Assembly: GCF_002119525.1 (NCBI RefSeq)
Contig: NZ_CP017916.1
Span: 744,001-808,000, forward strand
Length of the DNA stretch: 64,000 nucleotides
Direction of reading: 5' to 3'
From: Vibrio syngnathi
GTDB lineage: Bacteria; Pseudomonadota; Gammaproteobacteria; Enterobacterales; Vibrionaceae
In this document: in pieces, positions 9,887 through 21,205 of the stretch
Numbering within the stretch: position 1 is the first letter of the stretch
Layout of the letters: each line of letters opens with the position of its first letter
Position numbers and translations under genes: made by a program
The notes under the pieces: model-generated
What the model was told of the DNA's origin: nothing
What the model saw: the letters and a program-made list of their open reading frames with translations, nothing else
Database searches by the model: none

Positions 9887-10912
9887 TTATGCGTGAAATG
9901 GGATTGAAGCTGACGGGATACAAAACTCTACGCTTAACTGATGAATTAGTGGCCAAGGCGACTGTTCATATTGCGTTTTTGTCATCAATTCTGCTTGAGT
10001 GAGCAGCGCAAACAGGGAGTGTAATTGAGATATCGAAACTCTTGTTAGCGCGGCGTTATAAAGAGGTTTTTTAGATTGCCAGATACGTTGCTTTTCAAAT
10101 ACCTGCGTGATTGGCATCCGTTTCATTTGTTGCTGCATTTGTAATAGCAGAGCAAGCTCACGTTGTATGCTGCGCAATAAGATAACGGGTTCGATACCTT
10201 CGGCTTCTAACTGACGCAGGATTCGTTGTGCGCGGTTGCCTTTGCCTGCTAATAACGCATCACTCCAATGGAAGGGAGTAAAATGGTTGTGCCGACTCAG
10301 CGATTCTTCTAAGCGTACTAATGTGAGCTTTCCATCTGGGTATTGGAGAGCCAGTTTTTCTAGGCTTTGGGTGAGTGCAAATAGATTACCCTCATGCCAT
10401 TGTGCCAGCATTTGTATCGCTTCAGGATCCGGTGACAAGCCGATTTGACGACAGCGCGTTTGGACAAATTGAGGTAATCGGCTAACGTCTGGGGTTAGGC
10501 AGCTGATCCAGTGACCCTGATTAGACAGCGCTTTAAACCACTTCGCACTTTCTTGAGCCTTAGTGAGCTTAGTGCCAATCAAGATCAATAGAATATCGTT
10601 GTGTATATGCTCAGAGATTGCGAGTAGCTCTTTTGCAATCGCCGCATTGACCCCGGACTCTGGTAATTCAAGTTCGATGACCTGACGACTAGAGAATAGG
10701 CTCAATGCTTGAGTGCAGTCGTAGACTTGATTCCAGTCCAAACTGCTATCAATAGCAAAGCGGTGGCGTTCTTCGAAGCCTTGCTCTTTGGCTGTCTTTT
10801 GAATCGCTTCTCGGCTTTCCTGCTGCAGTAAAGGTTCGTTACCAAAAATTAGGTAAACGTTACTTAACTGCTTAGCAAGTTGCTCAGATAAACGATCAGC
10901 AAAAATACGCAT
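9887..10912 (-). CDS. holA: DNA polymerase III delta subunit
   Basis: Clamp-loader subunit that opens the beta sliding clamp. The 341 residues match the family, with an N-terminal AAA-like domain beginning YLIFGNEPLLQQESREAI, the conserved acidic/serine region HNDILLILIGTKLTK, and a C-terminal collar domain rich in leucine. It follows lptE by nine bases, the order seen in E. coli. Confidence 0.96.
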   Translation of the reverse strand: MRIFADRLSEQLAKQLSNVYLIFGNEPLLQQESREAIQKTAKEQGFEERHRFAIDSSLDWNQVYDCTQALSLFSSRQVIELELPESGVNAAIAKELLAISEHIHNDILLILIGTKLTKAQESAKWFKALSNQGHWISCLTPDVSRLPQFVQTRCRQIGLSPDPEAIQMLAQWHEGNLFALTQSLEKLALQYPDGKLTLVRLEESLSRHNHFTPFHWSDALLAGKGNRAQRILRQLEAEGIEPVILLRSIQRELALLLQMQQQMKRMPITQVFEKQRIWQSKKPLYNAALTRVSISQLHSLFALLTQAELMTKTQYEQSPWPLIHQLSVEFCIPSASIPFHA

Positions 10913-10921
10913 TAAATAAAC

Positions 10922-11578
10922 CTATTGCTCGACAGTTACGGCAGGCTCAGCATCAGGTGCTGCACTTGCGTCGAACTCAACGTCGTCAATTTCGATGTTC
11001 TTGATGTTGTATTGTTTCTCAAGCTCTTTCACTTGAACTTGTTCAAGTTCTTCTAGAGCCATGTTATCAGCGGCAATAGTCGCTTTCAGACGGGCCATCT
11101 GGCGAAGGATTTGGCTTGTTGCCAACTTGCGCATCTCATCTTCAATCATGTCACGTTCAACCGATTTCGCGAGCGCTGTTAGTGGGTTGTCCAAATAGCT
11201 TCGGGTTACGCTGGTTGAGAAGGTTTTGTCGCCTAGCTCTGGTATCGTCACACGATATGATGCATTGAGCGTCAGTTCTTTCTCAGCGGCACGAGTGTTT
11301 TGGTAAAGAGACAGGGTGCGCTCACCGACGCCTTCACTAATGATGTGCAGGTTAGGGATATTTTCAGCCGCTGGCACTATTTCTACATCATTCATACGCA
11401 GCTGGCTTTTCATCATACGTGTAAACGTACTGTATTGGTCGTAACTGGTCACAGAGATCTTGTTGAGTTCTTCTGGCACAGAGTAATCACCACGTAGGTG
11501 AAAACCACAGGCGCTCAGTAGGCTAACGGTTAGAACAACAATAGTAACTTTCAATGAATATAGTGAATTCAGGCGCAT
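10922..11578 (-). CDS. lptE: LPS-assembly lipoprotein LptE
   Basis: Outer-membrane lipoprotein that plugs the LptD barrel and helps place lipopolysaccharide in the outer leaflet. It has 218 residues, with a signal peptide ending in lipobox LLSAC and the mature start CGFHLRG typical of LptE. The C-terminal tail (ASAAPDAEPAVTVEQ) is Ala/Pro/acid rich and longer than in E. coli. It lies between leuS and holA on the same strand, 179 bases after leuS. Confidence 0.95.
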   Translation of the reverse strand: MRLNSLYSLKVTIVVLTVSLLSACGFHLRGDYSVPEELNKISVTSYDQYSTFTRMMKSQLRMNDVEIVPAAENIPNLHIISEGVGERTLSLYQNTRAAEKELTLNASYRVTIPELGDKTFSTSVTRSYLDNPLTALAKSVERDMIEDEMRKLATSQILRQMARLKATIAADNMALEELEQVQVKELEKQYNIKNIEIDDVEFDASAAPDAEPAVTVEQ

Positions 11579-11757
11579 TATTTGATGGCTCTCATGAAGG
11601 TAGAATACTTATTTTAAAGCTTTAGTTAGTTAGAGTTGTTAGGCTCAAGTCTAAAGCGCTTAAATAAGTAGACAGGGTTATTAGCTACCCTGTCTACAGA
11701 CTGCTTTTGATGAATTAAGTTCTTTAATTCTTTAGCAATTGCACTATGTTAGCGAAA

Positions 11758-14334
11758 TTAGTTCGCAACGATGTTTAGAAGCTTACCAGGTACGAAGATA
11801 ACTTTACGGATAGTTAAGCCATCTAGGAACTTCTTAGCGTTCTCATCATTTAGACCAAGTTCACGAACTTGCTCTTCTGTCGCGTCAGCAGCAACCGTTA
11901 GTTTTGCTCGTAGCTTACCGTTGATCATTACAACGATAGTCTTCTCGTCTTCAACTAGCGCTTTCTCATCGAAAGTTGGCCATGTTGCTGAGTCTACGTT
12001 TGATTCACCAAGTGCAATCCACATTTCGTAAGAGATGTGTGGAGTCATTGGGTAAAGCATGCGAACAACCGCTTTTAGCGCTTCATCAAGAATTGCACGA
12101 TCTTGTACAGATTCTTGTGGCGCTTTCGCTAGCTTGTTCATCAGTTCCATGATCGCAGCGATGGCAGTGTTGAATGTTTGGCGACGGCCGATATCGTCCG
12201 TTACTTTCGCGATAGTCTTGTGGATATCACGACGAAGTGCTTTCTGGTCGCCAGATAGCGCAGAAGCGTCAACAGATTCAGCAGCACCTTTAGCAGAGTG
12301 AGCGTGAACTAGTTTCCAAACACGCTTAAGGAAACGGTTTGCGCCTTCAACACCAGACTCTTGCCACTCAAGCGTCATGTCTGCAGGTGATGCAAACATC
12401 ATGAATAGACGTACCGTATCAGCACCGTACTTGTCTACCATCTCTTGGGGGTCGATACCGTTGTTCTTAGACTTAGACATTTTGATCATGCCTGAGTGCT
12501 CAACGTCGCGGCCTTGGTTATCGACTGCTTTTTCAATGCGGCCTTTCGCGTCACGGTCGATAGTCACGTCAGTTGGAGCAATCCACTCTTTCGTGCCTTT
12601 ATCGTTCGTGTGGTAGAACGCGTCAGCTAGAACCATGCCTTGACATAAAAGTTGCTTGAACGGTTCATCAGATGTCACGTAACCCGCATCACGAAGAAGT
12701 TTGTGGAAGAAACGAGAGTAAAGTAAGTGCATACATGCATGCTCAATACCACCAACGTATTGGTCAACTGGCAACCAGTAGTTTGCTTTCTCTGGATCTA
12801 GAATGTCATCAGCTTGTGGTGAACAGTAACGTGCGTAGTACCATGAAGATTCCATGAACGTATCGAACGTATCAGTTTCACGTAACGCCGGTTCGCCATT
12901 GAATGTTGTTTTAGCCCACTCTAAGTCAGCTTTAATTGGGCTAGTTACGCCATCCATTACCACGTCTTCTGGAAGAATGACTGGCAGTTGGTCTGCTGGT
13001 ACTGGGTGAACTTCACCGTCTTCAGTGGTTACCATTGGGATTGGAGCACCCCAGTAACGCTGACGAGAAACGCCCCAGTCACGTAGACGGAAGTTTACTG
13101 TCTTCTTACCTTTACCTTCAGATTCAAGCTTCGCTGCGATTGCGTCGAATGCTTCTTGGAACGCAAGGCCATCGAATTCGCCAGAATCGAACAGTACACC
13201 TTTCTCAGTGTAAGCCGCTTCAGACACATCTAGCTCAGAACCGTCTTCTGGCTTGATTACTGGGATGATATCGATGCCGTACTTAGTTGCGAATTCGTAG
13301 TCACGTTGGTCGTGAGCAGGAACCGCCATTACAGCACCTGTGCCGTAATCCATAAGAACGAAGTTAGCTACGTAAACAGGAACAACGCGACCGTTAAGAG
13401 GGTGGATAGCTGTTAGGCCAGTATCCATACCTTTCTTTTCCATCGTTGCAAGTTCAGCTTCAGCCACTTTGGTGTTACGACATTCTTCAACGAATGCTGC
13501 AAGCTCAGGGTTGTTCTGTGATGCTTTCTCTGCAAGAGGGTGACCTGCAGCGATACCAACGTAAGAAACACCCATTAGTGTGTCTGGACGTGTTGTGTAC
13601 ACTTCTAGCGGCGCTTCTTCGCCGTTAACAGCGAAAGATAGTTCAACACCTTCAGAGCGACCGATCCAGTTGCGCTGCATGGTCTTAACCATTTCAGGCC
13701 AACCTTCAAGGTTGTCTAGATCGTCTAGCAGCTCTTGAGCGTACTCAGTGATCTTAATGAACCACTGTGGGATCTTCTTTTGTTCTACCGGAGTATCACA
13801 ACGCCAGCAGCAACCGTCCTCTACTTGCTCGTTCGCTAGTACAGTTTGGTCGTTTGGACACCAGTTAACAGAAGAAGTCTTCTTGTAAACTAGGCCTTGT
13901 TCGTAGAGTTTTGTGAAGAACTCTTGTTCCCAACGATAGTACTCAGGTGTACATGTTGCGAATTCACGTTTCCAGTCGTAACCAAAGCCTAAAAGTTTAA
14001 GCTGGTTTTTCATGTATTCGATGTTTTCGTAAGTCCACGGAGCAGGTGCTGTGTTGTTTTTTACAGCTGCGTTTTCTGCAGGTAGGCCGAATGCATCCCA
14101 ACCGATTGGCTGCATTACGTTTTTGCCTTGTAGACGTTGGAAACGAGATACCACATCACCGATGGTGTAGTTACGCACGTGACCCATGTGCAGTCGGCCA
14201 CTTGGGTACGGGAACATAGAAAGACAGTAGAATTTTTCTTTATTTGGGTCTTCACTTACAACGAAAGTCTCGCTGTCATCCCAGTGTTGTTGAACCTTTT
14301 GTTCAATCTCTTGCGGGTTATATTGTTCTTGCAT
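11758..14334 (-). CDS. leuS: Leucyl-tRNA synthetase
   Basis: Class I aminoacyl-tRNA synthetase charging tRNA-Leu. It has 858 residues. The HIGH-type motif is in [17 protein letters not shown] near residue 45. A CP1 editing domain with the conserved threonine-rich [12 protein letters not shown] follows. The KMSKS motif is intact ([10 protein letters not shown]). The anticodon and C-terminal domains follow. The same window carries nine tRNA-Leu genes, the substrate. The upstream region (14335-14599) is shared with the divergent ybeL gene. Confidence 0.98.
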   Translation of the reverse strand: MQEQYNPQEIEQKVQQHWDDSETFVVSEDPNKEKFYCLSMFPYPSGRLHMGHVRNYTIGDVVSRFQRLQGKNVMQPIGWDAFGLPAENAAVKNNTAPAPWTYENIEYMKNQLKLLGFGYDWKREFATCTPEYYRWEQEFFTKLYEQGLVYKKTSSVNWCPNDQTVLANEQVEDGCCWRCDTPVEQKKIPQWFIKITEYAQELLDDLDNLEGWPEMVKTMQRNWIGRSEGVELSFAVNGEEAPLEVYTTRPDTLMGVSYVGIAAGHPLAEKASQNNPELAAFVEECRNTKVAEAELATMEKKGMDTGLTAIHPLNGRVVPVYVANFVLMDYGTGAVMAVPAHDQRDYEFATKYGIDIIPVIKPEDGSELDVSEAAYTEKGVLFDSGEFDGLAFQEAFDAIAAKLESEGKGKKTVNFRLRDWGVSRQRYWGAPIPMVTTEDGEVHPVPADQLPVILPEDVVMDGVTSPIKADLEWAKTTFNGEPALRETDTFDTFMESSWYYARYCSPQADDILDPEKANYWLPVDQYVGGIEHACMHLLYSRFFHKLLRDAGYVTSDEPFKQLLCQGMVLADAFYHTNDKGTKEWIAPTDVTIDRDAKGRIEKAVDNQGRDVEHSGMIKMSKSKNNGIDPQEMVDKYGADTVRLFMMFASPADMTLEWQESGVEGANRFLKRVWKLVHAHSAKGAAESVDASALSGDQKALRRDIHKTIAKVTDDIGRRQTFNTAIAAIMELMNKLAKAPQESVQDRAILDEALKAVVRMLYPMTPHISYEMWIALGESNVDSATWPTFDEKALVEDEKTIVVMINGKLRAKLTVAADATEEQVRELGLNDENAKKFLDGLTIRKVIFVPGKLLNIVAN

Positions 14335-14432
14335 CGATGGTATCCGTTTATCTTGGAATTTGTGAGTTCGGTTAGAACAGAATCTTACAGATCGTCATAG
14401 AATACCTAAAGGAGCTTAGTACAACAATAGTT

Positions 14433-14514
14433 ATACCCTTCATACTTGCAGTTGCAGCGTGGTTGATTGCGTAAATTCAACCGAATTACTTAGGACAGCT
14501 ATACTTAAGGGTAT
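14433..14514. repeat. Short inverted-repeat element in the leuS/ybeL intergenic region
   Basis: This 82-bp stretch begins ATACCCTTCATACTTG and ends AAGTATAGCT-complement with AAGGGTAT, so the two ends are inverted copies of ATACCCTT, with partial similarity further in. It has the look of the short dispersed Vibrio intergenic repeats. No second copy was seen in this window, so its repeat status is inferred. Confidence 0.4.
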
Positions 14515-14599
14515 GAATTGCATTTGTTTGTTAGGGACTGGTCGCTTCACTTAAGGTCAGTTCACTAAGATAAAGCTTGGTCATCTTAAGGAGGTCGTT

Positions 14600-15070
14600 A
14601 TGCCGAAGAAAAAAGCACTCTATGAAGAAGTCGTCGAAGAGGTGATAGAAACGCTGAAGCATAGTCCTGAAGAGCTTAACAACAAAATAGAAACGTCAGG
14701 TAAATATGCGAAAGCAGCCAATGACATGACCAAAGACGAATTGTCATTGATTTCGGCCTACGTGAAGTCGGACTTAAAAGAGTTCTCCGAAAGCTATGAA
14801 GAGAGTAAAGGTGGTCCATTTTATTTAATGATCACAGATTCTATTTGGCAAGGACTCTTGGATATCACTGATCGTACTAAGGTGGAATGGGTTGAACTGT
14901 TCCAAGATCTAGAACACCAAGGCTTGTATCAAGCGGGTGAAGTCATTGGTTTAGGAACCTTAGTATGTGACGAGTGTGGTCATCAAACCGAATATAATCA
15001 CCCAACCAATATCATTCCATGCATTAAATGTGGCTCTACAGGGTTTAGCCGAAAAGCCCTTAAGCCGTAA
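14600..15070 (+). CDS. ybeL: YbeL/DUF1451 zinc-ribbon protein
   Basis: 156-residue soluble protein of unknown function found next to leuS in enterics and vibrios. The N-terminal 100 residues are charged and helical. The C-terminus is a zinc ribbon with two CxxC pairs (CDECGHQ and CIKCGSTGF). A strong AAGGAGG-like ribosome binding site precedes the ATG. It is transcribed divergently from leuS and converges on lnt. Confidence 0.9.
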   Translation: MPKKKALYEEVVEEVIETLKHSPEELNNKIETSGKYAKAANDMTKDELSLISAYVKSDLKEFSESYEESKGGPFYLMITDSIWQGLLDITDRTKVEWVELFQDLEHQGLYQAGEVIGLGTLVCDECGHQTEYNHPTNIIPCIKCGSTGFSRKALKP

Positions 15071-15100
15071 CCATAGCGCTATCAACGTAAACCACAGCAA

Positions 15101-15135
15101 TAAAAAAGGGTTGACCCAATCAGTCAACCCTCTAA
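15101..15135 (-). terminator. Intrinsic terminator downstream of lnt
   Basis: AGGGTTGAC (15107-15115) pairs with GTCAACCCT (15123-15131) around a 7-base loop. On the minus strand it is followed by six T's, so it ends the lnt transcript. On the plus strand the T-run is weaker but could still serve ybeL. Confidence 0.85.
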
Positions 15136-15145
15136 TCACTTTTCT

Positions 15146-15167
15146 TCGAATCTCGAATCTCGAATCT
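15146..15167. repeat. Three tandem copies of the heptamer TCGAATC at the lnt stop codon
   Basis: The 7-base unit occurs three times in direct tandem, and the last copy runs into the lnt TAG stop (15166-15168). It is a microsatellite-like tract just beyond the coding end. Confidence 0.8.
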
Positions 15168-16680
15168 AGTCTTTTCTTCTCATAAACCAGCCAGCCACCA
15201 AACTCAGCATCGCCCAAATATACAGTGGCCAAGTACCTACTGTGTGATAAGGCGTTTGACCATCCGTTGAAATGAGTTCAGCTTTTAATACTGCTGTTTC
15301 AAACTGAGGCACTTGTTTGATGATGTTGCCTTTGTAATCGGTAACTGCAGTCACACCATTGTTGGTAGAGCGAATAACTGGCTTACCAAGCTCCAGAGCA
15401 CGCATCTGTGCGATTTCCATATGTTGCAACGGGCCAATAGAACGACCAAACCACGCATCGTTAGAGAGTGTTAAGATAAAGTCAGTTTCATCTGTTACGT
15501 TCTGCCTAACTTGGTCATTAAAGATGATCTCATAACAAAGCGCCGGTGCTAGATGACGTCCATTTGCCACGATGTTTGGTTGAACAAAGTCGCCACGGCT
15601 AAATGATGACATTGGCAAATTAAAGAAAGGTGCTAATGGGCGCAGGATATCTTCAAACGGAACAAACTCACCAAACGGTAACAGGTGGTGTTTATGGTAG
15701 CGTTCGTCTGGATCGTAGCTGTATTCACCGTATGGATTGACACCTAGAGAAAGAACGCTGTTGTAGTACTTCTTATCTTCAGACTGGTTGAGTACGCCAG
15801 TGATGATTGAGCTGTTGTTCATCTTTGCTGCGCTATCTAAGTTACGTAAGAAAGATGGAATCTCAACTTCGAATGCTGGAATAGCAGCCTCAGGCCAGAT
15901 GATGATATCGGCGTCCCAGTTTTCTCGGCTTAGGTCTGTGTACTTCATCATCGTTGGCCAGCGATGGCTAGGTAGCCATTTGCTGTCTTGATCGACGTTG
16001 CCTTGTATTAAGACGACTGACGTTGTTTTTTCAGGGTTCGGCGTGACCCAATCGATGTTGCGAATACCAAAGCCAGCGCAAAATACGACAGCGGGAATAA
16101 TAGCGATACTCCATGCCCTGTTAACAATCGCATAAGCGAATGCAGAGGCTGAAACAATGATCGCTAGAGTTACTAGCTCTACACCACCAATCGGTGCGAA
16201 TGAGCCTAGTGGAGAGTCGATTTGGCTGTAACCTAGCCATAACCACGGGAAGCCAGTCATTACCCAACCACGCAGCCAATCACAGATTAACCACAATGCA
16301 GGAGCCGCGAGGAAAAAGCGGCTTAGGTTATTAGCAGGGAAGTACTTGTTTAAACTCCAAGTAAATAGGCCGGAGTAGACCGCAAGATAACCAACAAGCA
16401 ATGCCATTAAGAATAAATTGGCAGCCAGAGGCATTCCGCCAAAGCCATCAATACTGACGTATACCCAACTAATACCAGTCGTGAATTGGCCTAAGCCCCA
16501 TGCGTAACCAATCCAAAGCGCACTTTTAGGAGAACGGTTGTGGATCAGTAACAGCAACAAAGCTGGGCTGAGAATAGCAAGAGGCCATATTGAATATGGA
16601 GCGAATGAAAGGGTAGTTATAGCGCCAACAAAAACGGCCGCAAGCGGCCGTAATAGGCGATGAATAAAGGTCTTAGTCAT
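15166..16680 (-). CDS. lnt: Apolipoprotein N-acyltransferase
   Basis: Inner-membrane enzyme adding the third acyl chain to the N-terminal Cys of lipoproteins, which is needed for Lol sorting. It has 504 residues: about seven hydrophobic segments, then a periplasmic nitrilase domain. The Glu-Lys-Cys triad is E264 ([12 protein letters not shown]), K330 ([15 protein letters not shown]) and C382 (PALCYEIIF). The lipoproteins RlpA, LptE, LolB, NutA and Chb in this window are its expected substrates. It is last in the ybeZ-ybeY-corC-lnt run, 32 bases after corC. Confidence 0.97.
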   Translation of the reverse strand: MTKTFIHRLLRPLAAVFVGAITTLSFAPYSIWPLAILSPALLLLLIHNRSPKSALWIGYAWGLGQFTTGISWVYVSIDGFGGMPLAANLFLMALLVGYLAVYSGLFTWSLNKYFPANNLSRFFLAAPALWLICDWLRGWVMTGFPWLWLGYSQIDSPLGSFAPIGGVELVTLAIIVSASAFAYAIVNRAWSIAIIPAVVFCAGFGIRNIDWVTPNPEKTTSVVLIQGNVDQDSKWLPSHRWPTMMKYTDLSRENWDADIIIWPEAAIPAFEVEIPSFLRNLDSAAKMNNSSIITGVLNQSEDKKYYNSVLSLGVNPYGEYSYDPDERYHKHHLLPFGEFVPFEDILRPLAPFFNLPMSSFSRGDFVQPNIVANGRHLAPALCYEIIFNDQVRQNVTDETDFILTLSNDAWFGRSIGPLQHMEIAQMRALELGKPVIRSTNNGVTAVTDYKGNIIKQVPQFETAVLKAELISTDGQTPYHTVGTWPLYIWAMLSLVAGWFMRRKD

Positions 16681-16712
16681 CTAATTTCTGTCATCTCTTT
16701 AGAGAGAAGTTG

Positions 16713-17603
16713 TTATTCTTCGATAGTCGGAAGAGGCTGCTCGTCAGGGATGGTTACCTGTAGCTGAATCACACGACGGTTATCTGCTGATGTTATTTTG
16801 AAATGGTAGTTTCCAATTTCTACAATTTCGCCACGAACAGGCAGATGACCGAGTGCTGTCATTACCATACCACCCACAGTATCGACTTCATCATCACTGA
16901 AGGAAGTGTTAAACGTATCGTTGAACTCTTCAATGGTGGTTAAAGCTTTAACCGAATAGGTATGCTTACTCAGCTTACGAATATCTAGCTCTTCTTCATC
17001 GTCGAACTCGTCTTCAATTTCACCAACGATTTCTTCGAGGATATCTTCAATGGTTACCAGGCCAGAAACACCGCCAAACTCATCGACAACGATGGACATG
17101 TGGTAACGCTCTTCTTGGAACTCCTTGAGCAGGCGATCAACTCGCTTACTTTCAGGAACAACCACGACAGGGCGAATCACTTGTTCGATATCAAATGGGG
17201 CACTTTCTGAACCCAAATACTTAAGTAGGTCCTTCGCTAATAGAATGCCTTCAACATGGTCTTTATCTTCACTGATCACTGGGTAGCGAGAGTGTTGAGC
17301 ATCAGTAATAAGCGCAATCAATGTATCTAAATCATCGGTGCGTTCAACTGTAACCATTTGAGAGCGAGGCAGCATGATATCGCGTACTCGCATCTCTGAA
17401 ATTTCCATAACACCCTCGAGCATGTCGCGTGTGTCGTGGTCAATTAGGTCATTAATTTCTGAATCGCGGATTACATCTACGAGCTCTTGGCGATCTTTTA
17501 CTTCACCTTGAAATAGTTGGCCTAGGCGTTCAAAGAAGGACTTTCTACTCGGACCTTCAGATTTTTTACTTCCCTCAGAAGTGGGGGGGTTACCTTCGTT
17601 CAT
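16713..17603 (-). CDS. corC: CorC/YbeX family CBS-domain protein
   Basis: 296-residue cytoplasmic protein with a CBS pair (about residues 65-190, including [19 protein letters not shown] and [26 protein letters not shown]) and a C-terminal CorC/HlyC domain (about 205-285). The family is linked to magnesium/cobalt efflux and, more recently, ribosome homeostasis together with ybeY and ybeZ. It has no transmembrane segment, unlike CNNM/HlyC paralogs. It lies between ybeY and lnt in the conserved order. Confidence 0.94.
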   Translation of the reverse strand: MNEGNPPTSEGSKKSEGPSRKSFFERLGQLFQGEVKDRQELVDVIRDSEINDLIDHDTRDMLEGVMEISEMRVRDIMLPRSQMVTVERTDDLDTLIALITDAQHSRYPVISEDKDHVEGILLAKDLLKYLGSESAPFDIEQVIRPVVVVPESKRVDRLLKEFQEERYHMSIVVDEFGGVSGLVTIEDILEEIVGEIEDEFDDEEELDIRKLSKHTYSVKALTTIEEFNDTFNTSFSDDEVDTVGGMVMTALGHLPVRGEIVEIGNYHFKITSADNRRVIQLQVTIPDEQPLPTIEE

Positions 17604-17723
17604 GATTTCTCAAAAAATAACGCTATCAGAAGTGTGATAGCACACGTTACAACTCAGATTCCTGCGAAAATCACAGGTTCGATGAGTTATTGTTTCTCTG
17701 CAACCTACTTTACTAGAATCAAA

Positions 17724-18185
17724 TTACTTTTCTAGAATATACGGGTCTTCAAACCCCATAGTTTGCATGATTTCTGTTTCGAGTGACTCCATCTCTTCAG
17801 CTTCATCATCTTCGATATGATCATAACCTAGCAGATGCAGACTGCCATGTACAACCATATGGGCCCAGTGTGCTAGCAGAGGCTTACTTTGCTCTTCTGC
17901 TTCTTTTTCGACAACTTGGCGGCAGATAATGAGGTCACCCAGTAGATCTAATTCCATTCCTGGCGGTGCTTCAAATGGGAAAGATAACACGTTAGTTGGT
18001 TTATCTTTTCCACGGTAGTCATGATTGAGCTGGTGGCTCTCTTCTGTATCAACAATACGAACGGTGAGCTCGGCATTCTCTTGAAACTGAGGAATTGTCT
18101 TGTCCAACCAAAGCTGAATATCTTGCTCAGTTGGAAGACCTTGCTCATTTTCGACCGCTAACTGCAGGTCTAGTTCAATAGGCAT
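17724..18185 (-). CDS. ybeY: Endoribonuclease YbeY
   Basis: Zinc-dependent single-strand RNase involved in 16S rRNA 3' maturation and ribosome quality control. The 153 residues include the metal site HxxxHxxGYDH as [13 protein letters not shown]. The start codon directly abuts the ybeZ stop, so the two are cotranslated. A 120-base gap separates it from corC. Confidence 0.97.
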   Translation of the reverse strand: MPIELDLQLAVENEQGLPTEQDIQLWLDKTIPQFQENAELTVRIVDTEESHQLNHDYRGKDKPTNVLSFPFEAPPGMELDLLGDLIICRQVVEKEAEEQSKPLLAHWAHMVVHGSLHLLGYDHIEDDEAEEMESLETEIMQTMGFEDPYILEK

Positions 18186-19307
18186 CTATTTATCACCTTG
18201 CTCTGCAATTACAGAGCTATTTTGTGTTGCTAATTGTGTCGTAACGGATTGCTGAGCTTCAAGAAGTTTGGCTTCACGCTCTTCACGTTTACGCTTTTCA
18301 AACTCTTTGCGTTCTTTCTGGTCTTTCGCTTCCCACTTCTCGTACGCATTCACGATACGAGCAACGACAGGGTGACGAACGACGTCTTCAGACATGAAAA
18401 AGTTAAAGCTAATGTCATCCACTTCACTGAGTACTTCAGTTGCATGGCGTAGACCTGATTTTGCCCCACGAGGCAAATCGATTTGCGTGATATCACCTGT
18501 GATCACAGCGCGTGAGTTAAAACCGATACGAGTTAAGAACATCTTCATCTGTTCTACTGTGGTGTTTTGGCTCTCATCAAGAATGATAAACGCATCATTT
18601 AATGTACGACCACGCATGTAAGCCAGTGGCGCAACTTCAATCACGTTACGCTCAATCAGTTTCTCTACACGCTCGAAGCCAAGCATCTCAAACAGTGCAT
18701 CGTAAAGTGGACGCAAATACGGGTCTACTTTTTGGCTTAAATCACCAGGCAGGAAACCAAGCTTCTCACCGGCTTCAACAGCAGGGCGAGTCAGTAGGAT
18801 TCGGCGAACTTCCTGACGTTCAAGTGCATCAACCGCTGCCGCAACGGCTAAGTATGTCTTACCTGTACCTGCAGGCCCAATACCAAAAGTGATGTCATGA
18901 GTGACCATGTTCATTAGGTATTGTGCTTGATTTGGTGTGCGTGGTTTGATGACGCCTTTTTTAGTCTTAATGGTCACTTCTTTGCCGTAGTCAATTTCAG
19001 ACTCGACGTGCTGCTCCAAAATGCCAGACTCGGTGACCGCCAGATGCACTTGCTCTGGTTCGATATCGATTATGTTGCCTTTAACTGGAGCCGTTTCAAC
19101 ATAGAGGTGTTTGATAATGTCTAAAGTTGCGGCAGTTGTGTGAGGCTTACCGACGATAGTAAAAAAGTTGCTACGGTAATTAATCTCAACACCCAGACGA
19201 CGCTCAAGGTGCTTGATGTTGTCGTCAAATGGTCCGCATAAACTTGCCAAGCGCTTGTTGTCTGCGGGCTCTAGATTTATCTCTAAGGTAACGATTTTAT
19301 TGCTCAA
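18186..19307 (-). CDS. ybeZ: PhoH-like ATPase YbeZ
   Basis: 373-residue ATPase of the PhoH family, partner of YbeY. Walker A is GPAGTGKTYLAV and Walker B is AFIILDESQNTT. The N-terminal domain begins ITLEPAD-like (LEINLEPADNKRL). The charged C-terminal tail (about residues 325-373) is rich in Lys, Glu and Gln and longer than in E. coli. The start is TTG, supported by GAGAGG five to six bases upstream and by alignment with the family's N-terminus. Confidence 0.95.
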   Translation of the reverse strand: MSNKIVTLEINLEPADNKRLASLCGPFDDNIKHLERRLGVEINYRSNFFTIVGKPHTTAATLDIIKHLYVETAPVKGNIIDIEPEQVHLAVTESGILEQHVESEIDYGKEVTIKTKKGVIKPRTPNQAQYLMNMVTHDITFGIGPAGTGKTYLAVAAAVDALERQEVRRILLTRPAVEAGEKLGFLPGDLSQKVDPYLRPLYDALFEMLGFERVEKLIERNVIEVAPLAYMRGRTLNDAFIILDESQNTTVEQMKMFLTRIGFNSRAVITGDITQIDLPRGAKSGLRHATEVLSEVDDISFNFFMSEDVVRHPVVARIVNAYEKWEAKDQKERKEFEKRKREEREAKLLEAQQSVTTQLATQNSSVIAEQGDK

Positions 19308-19340
19308 ATTAACCTCTCATTCTGTACCATTCTCTCTTAA

Positions 19341-19383
19341 ATAAAAAAAAGAGAGCAAGAAGCCCGATTTAGACCGGGCTTCT
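19341..19383 (-). terminator. Intrinsic terminator downstream of miaB
   Basis: AGAAGCCCG (19358-19366) pairs with CGGGCTTCT (19375-19383). On the minus strand the hairpin leads into a T-run (complement of the eight A's at 19343-19350). It separates miaB from ybeZ, so ybeZ needs its own promoter or read-through. Confidence 0.85.
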
Positions 19384-19472
19384 GATGGTGATATCCCTAT
19401 GTCTAAGATGGTCACTTAGTTAGGTAATTTCAAGCTTTGAGTTTGGGCTTTGTGCTCAAACAGTTGTATTGG

Positions 19473-20897
19473 CTATGGCGTAAATGTCGCTACACCTAGC
19501 TCGTCTTCACGTTTTGTTTTTTCCATCATTTCTGCTGGAGTCATTACAACGCGTAGACCCATGTCTTTTTCTGTGCGAACTAATTCACCACGTAGTGAGT
19601 TGGTGTAAACCTCAGTGATCTTCACATCTACGAATTGACCGATAAGATCAGCAGAACCTTCGAAGTTCACAACACGGCTGTTTTCAGTACGACCACGAAG
19701 CTCCATTAGATTCTTTCTTGATGGACCTTCAACAAGGATACGCTGCTCTGTGCCTAGCATTAGGCGAGAGAAACGCATAGCTTGTGTGTTTACTGTCTGT
19801 TGCAGTTCCCACAGGCGATCTTTCTTCTCTTGTGCTGGTACATCACATGGGTAATCAGCAGCAGGTGTACCTGGACGAGGAGAGAAAACAAAGCTGAAGC
19901 TCATATCGAAATCAACTTCTTTGATTAGCTTCATTGTATCTTGGAAGTCTTGCTTAGACTCACCAGGGAAACCAACAATAAAGTCAGAGCTGATTTGAAT
20001 ATCAGGACGAGCTTTACGCAGTTTACGGATAATTGATTTGTATTCGATTGCCGTATGCGGGCGTTTCATCATCGTAAGAATACGGTCACTACCACTTTGT
20101 ACAGGCAAGTGTAAGAAGCTCACGAGTTCAGGTGTGTCTTTGTAAACTTCAATGATGTCATCACCAAATTCAAGCGGGTGGCTTGTAGTGAAACGAATAC
20201 GGTCGATACCATCGATAGACGCAACTAGGCGAAGTAGTTCTGCAAATGTGCAGATGTCGCCTTCGTAAGTAGGGCCACGGAATGCGTTTACGTTTTGGCC
20301 TAGTAGGTTAACTTCACGAACGCCTTGCTCTGCAAGTTGTGCAACTTCGTAGAGGACATCATCCATTGGACGGCTAACTTCTTCACCACGAGTATATGGC
20401 ACAACACAGTAAGTGCAGTACTTAGAACAACCTTCCATGATAGAAACGTACGCCGTTGCGCCGTCTGCTTTTGGCTCTGGCAGGTTATCGAATTTTTCGA
20501 TCTCAGGGAAAGAGATGTCCATTACTGGCTTTTCGTTAGACAGTGATGACTTAATCATCTCTGGCAAACGGTGTAATGTTTGTGGGCCAAAGATTACGTC
20601 TACGTAAGGTGCACGTTGACGAATGTGGTCACCTTCTTGAGTCGCTACACAGCCACCCACACCGATCACCACACCTTCTTTTTTATCTTTAAGCGTTTTC
20701 CAACGACCAAGCTGGTGGAATACTTTTTCTTGCGCTTTTTCGCGGATAGAACAAGTATTCAATAGTAGTACGTCTGCTTCCTCAGGTACTTCAGTTAGCT
20801 CATAGCCATTTGCAGCGTTAAGCAGGTCGGCCATTTTTGATGAATCATATTCATTCATCTGACAGCCCCAAGTTTTAATTAGCAGTTTCTTACTCAT
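19473..20897 (-). CDS. miaB: tRNA-2-methylthio-N6-dimethylallyladenosine synthase
   Basis: Radical-SAM methylthiotransferase modifying A37 of tRNAs that read UNN codons. It has 474 residues. The N-terminal MTTase cysteines are C12, C49 and C83. The radical-SAM cluster is C157, C161, C164 (CSKYCTYC). A C-terminal TRAM domain follows. It is divergent from ubiF, the E. coli neighbour order, across a 308-base gap. Confidence 0.97.
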   Translation of the reverse strand: MSKKLLIKTWGCQMNEYDSSKMADLLNAANGYELTEVPEEADVLLLNTCSIREKAQEKVFHQLGRWKTLKDKKEGVVIGVGGCVATQEGDHIRQRAPYVDVIFGPQTLHRLPEMIKSSLSNEKPVMDISFPEIEKFDNLPEPKADGATAYVSIMEGCSKYCTYCVVPYTRGEEVSRPMDDVLYEVAQLAEQGVREVNLLGQNVNAFRGPTYEGDICTFAELLRLVASIDGIDRIRFTTSHPLEFGDDIIEVYKDTPELVSFLHLPVQSGSDRILTMMKRPHTAIEYKSIIRKLRKARPDIQISSDFIVGFPGESKQDFQDTMKLIKEVDFDMSFSFVFSPRPGTPAADYPCDVPAQEKKDRLWELQQTVNTQAMRFSRLMLGTEQRILVEGPSRKNLMELRGRTENSRVVNFEGSADLIGQFVDVKITEVYTNSLRGELVRTEKDMGLRVVMTPAEMMEKTKREDELGVATFTP

Positions 20898-21205
20898 TAT
20901 ATGTTCGCTCGATCGTTAGTTTAATTTAAGGGAGCAAATCGCCCATTATTCATCCGCTAGCTCCGTTCGTCATAATTCGGTATTCAATTTTATGACAGGC
21001 TCTAGCGGCAAGCGGCGTATTGTACTGGTTTCAAAACCGACTGACTAGTAGTCTGAACAAATCTCTTATGTAGTGGTTTTTATTATCGTCAACGCCATAT
21101 GCCATAAGGGGTAACCCTTCTTTCGAATAAGGTTTTTGGTTACAAGTTCGTTAAGAAAAAGTACAATCAAAAACAGTCAAAGAATCAAACTGATAAGTAC
21201 AAAAT
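20898..21205. other. Divergent miaB/ubiF intergenic region
   Basis: A 308-base non-coding stretch between divergent genes. On the minus strand a TTGACG (21087-21092) followed 16 bases later by CATAAG is a possible miaB promoter, about 165 bases from the start codon. The ubiF side is A-rich just before the ATG, with no strong Shine-Dalgarno sequence. No RNA gene or repeat was seen. Confidence 0.4.
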
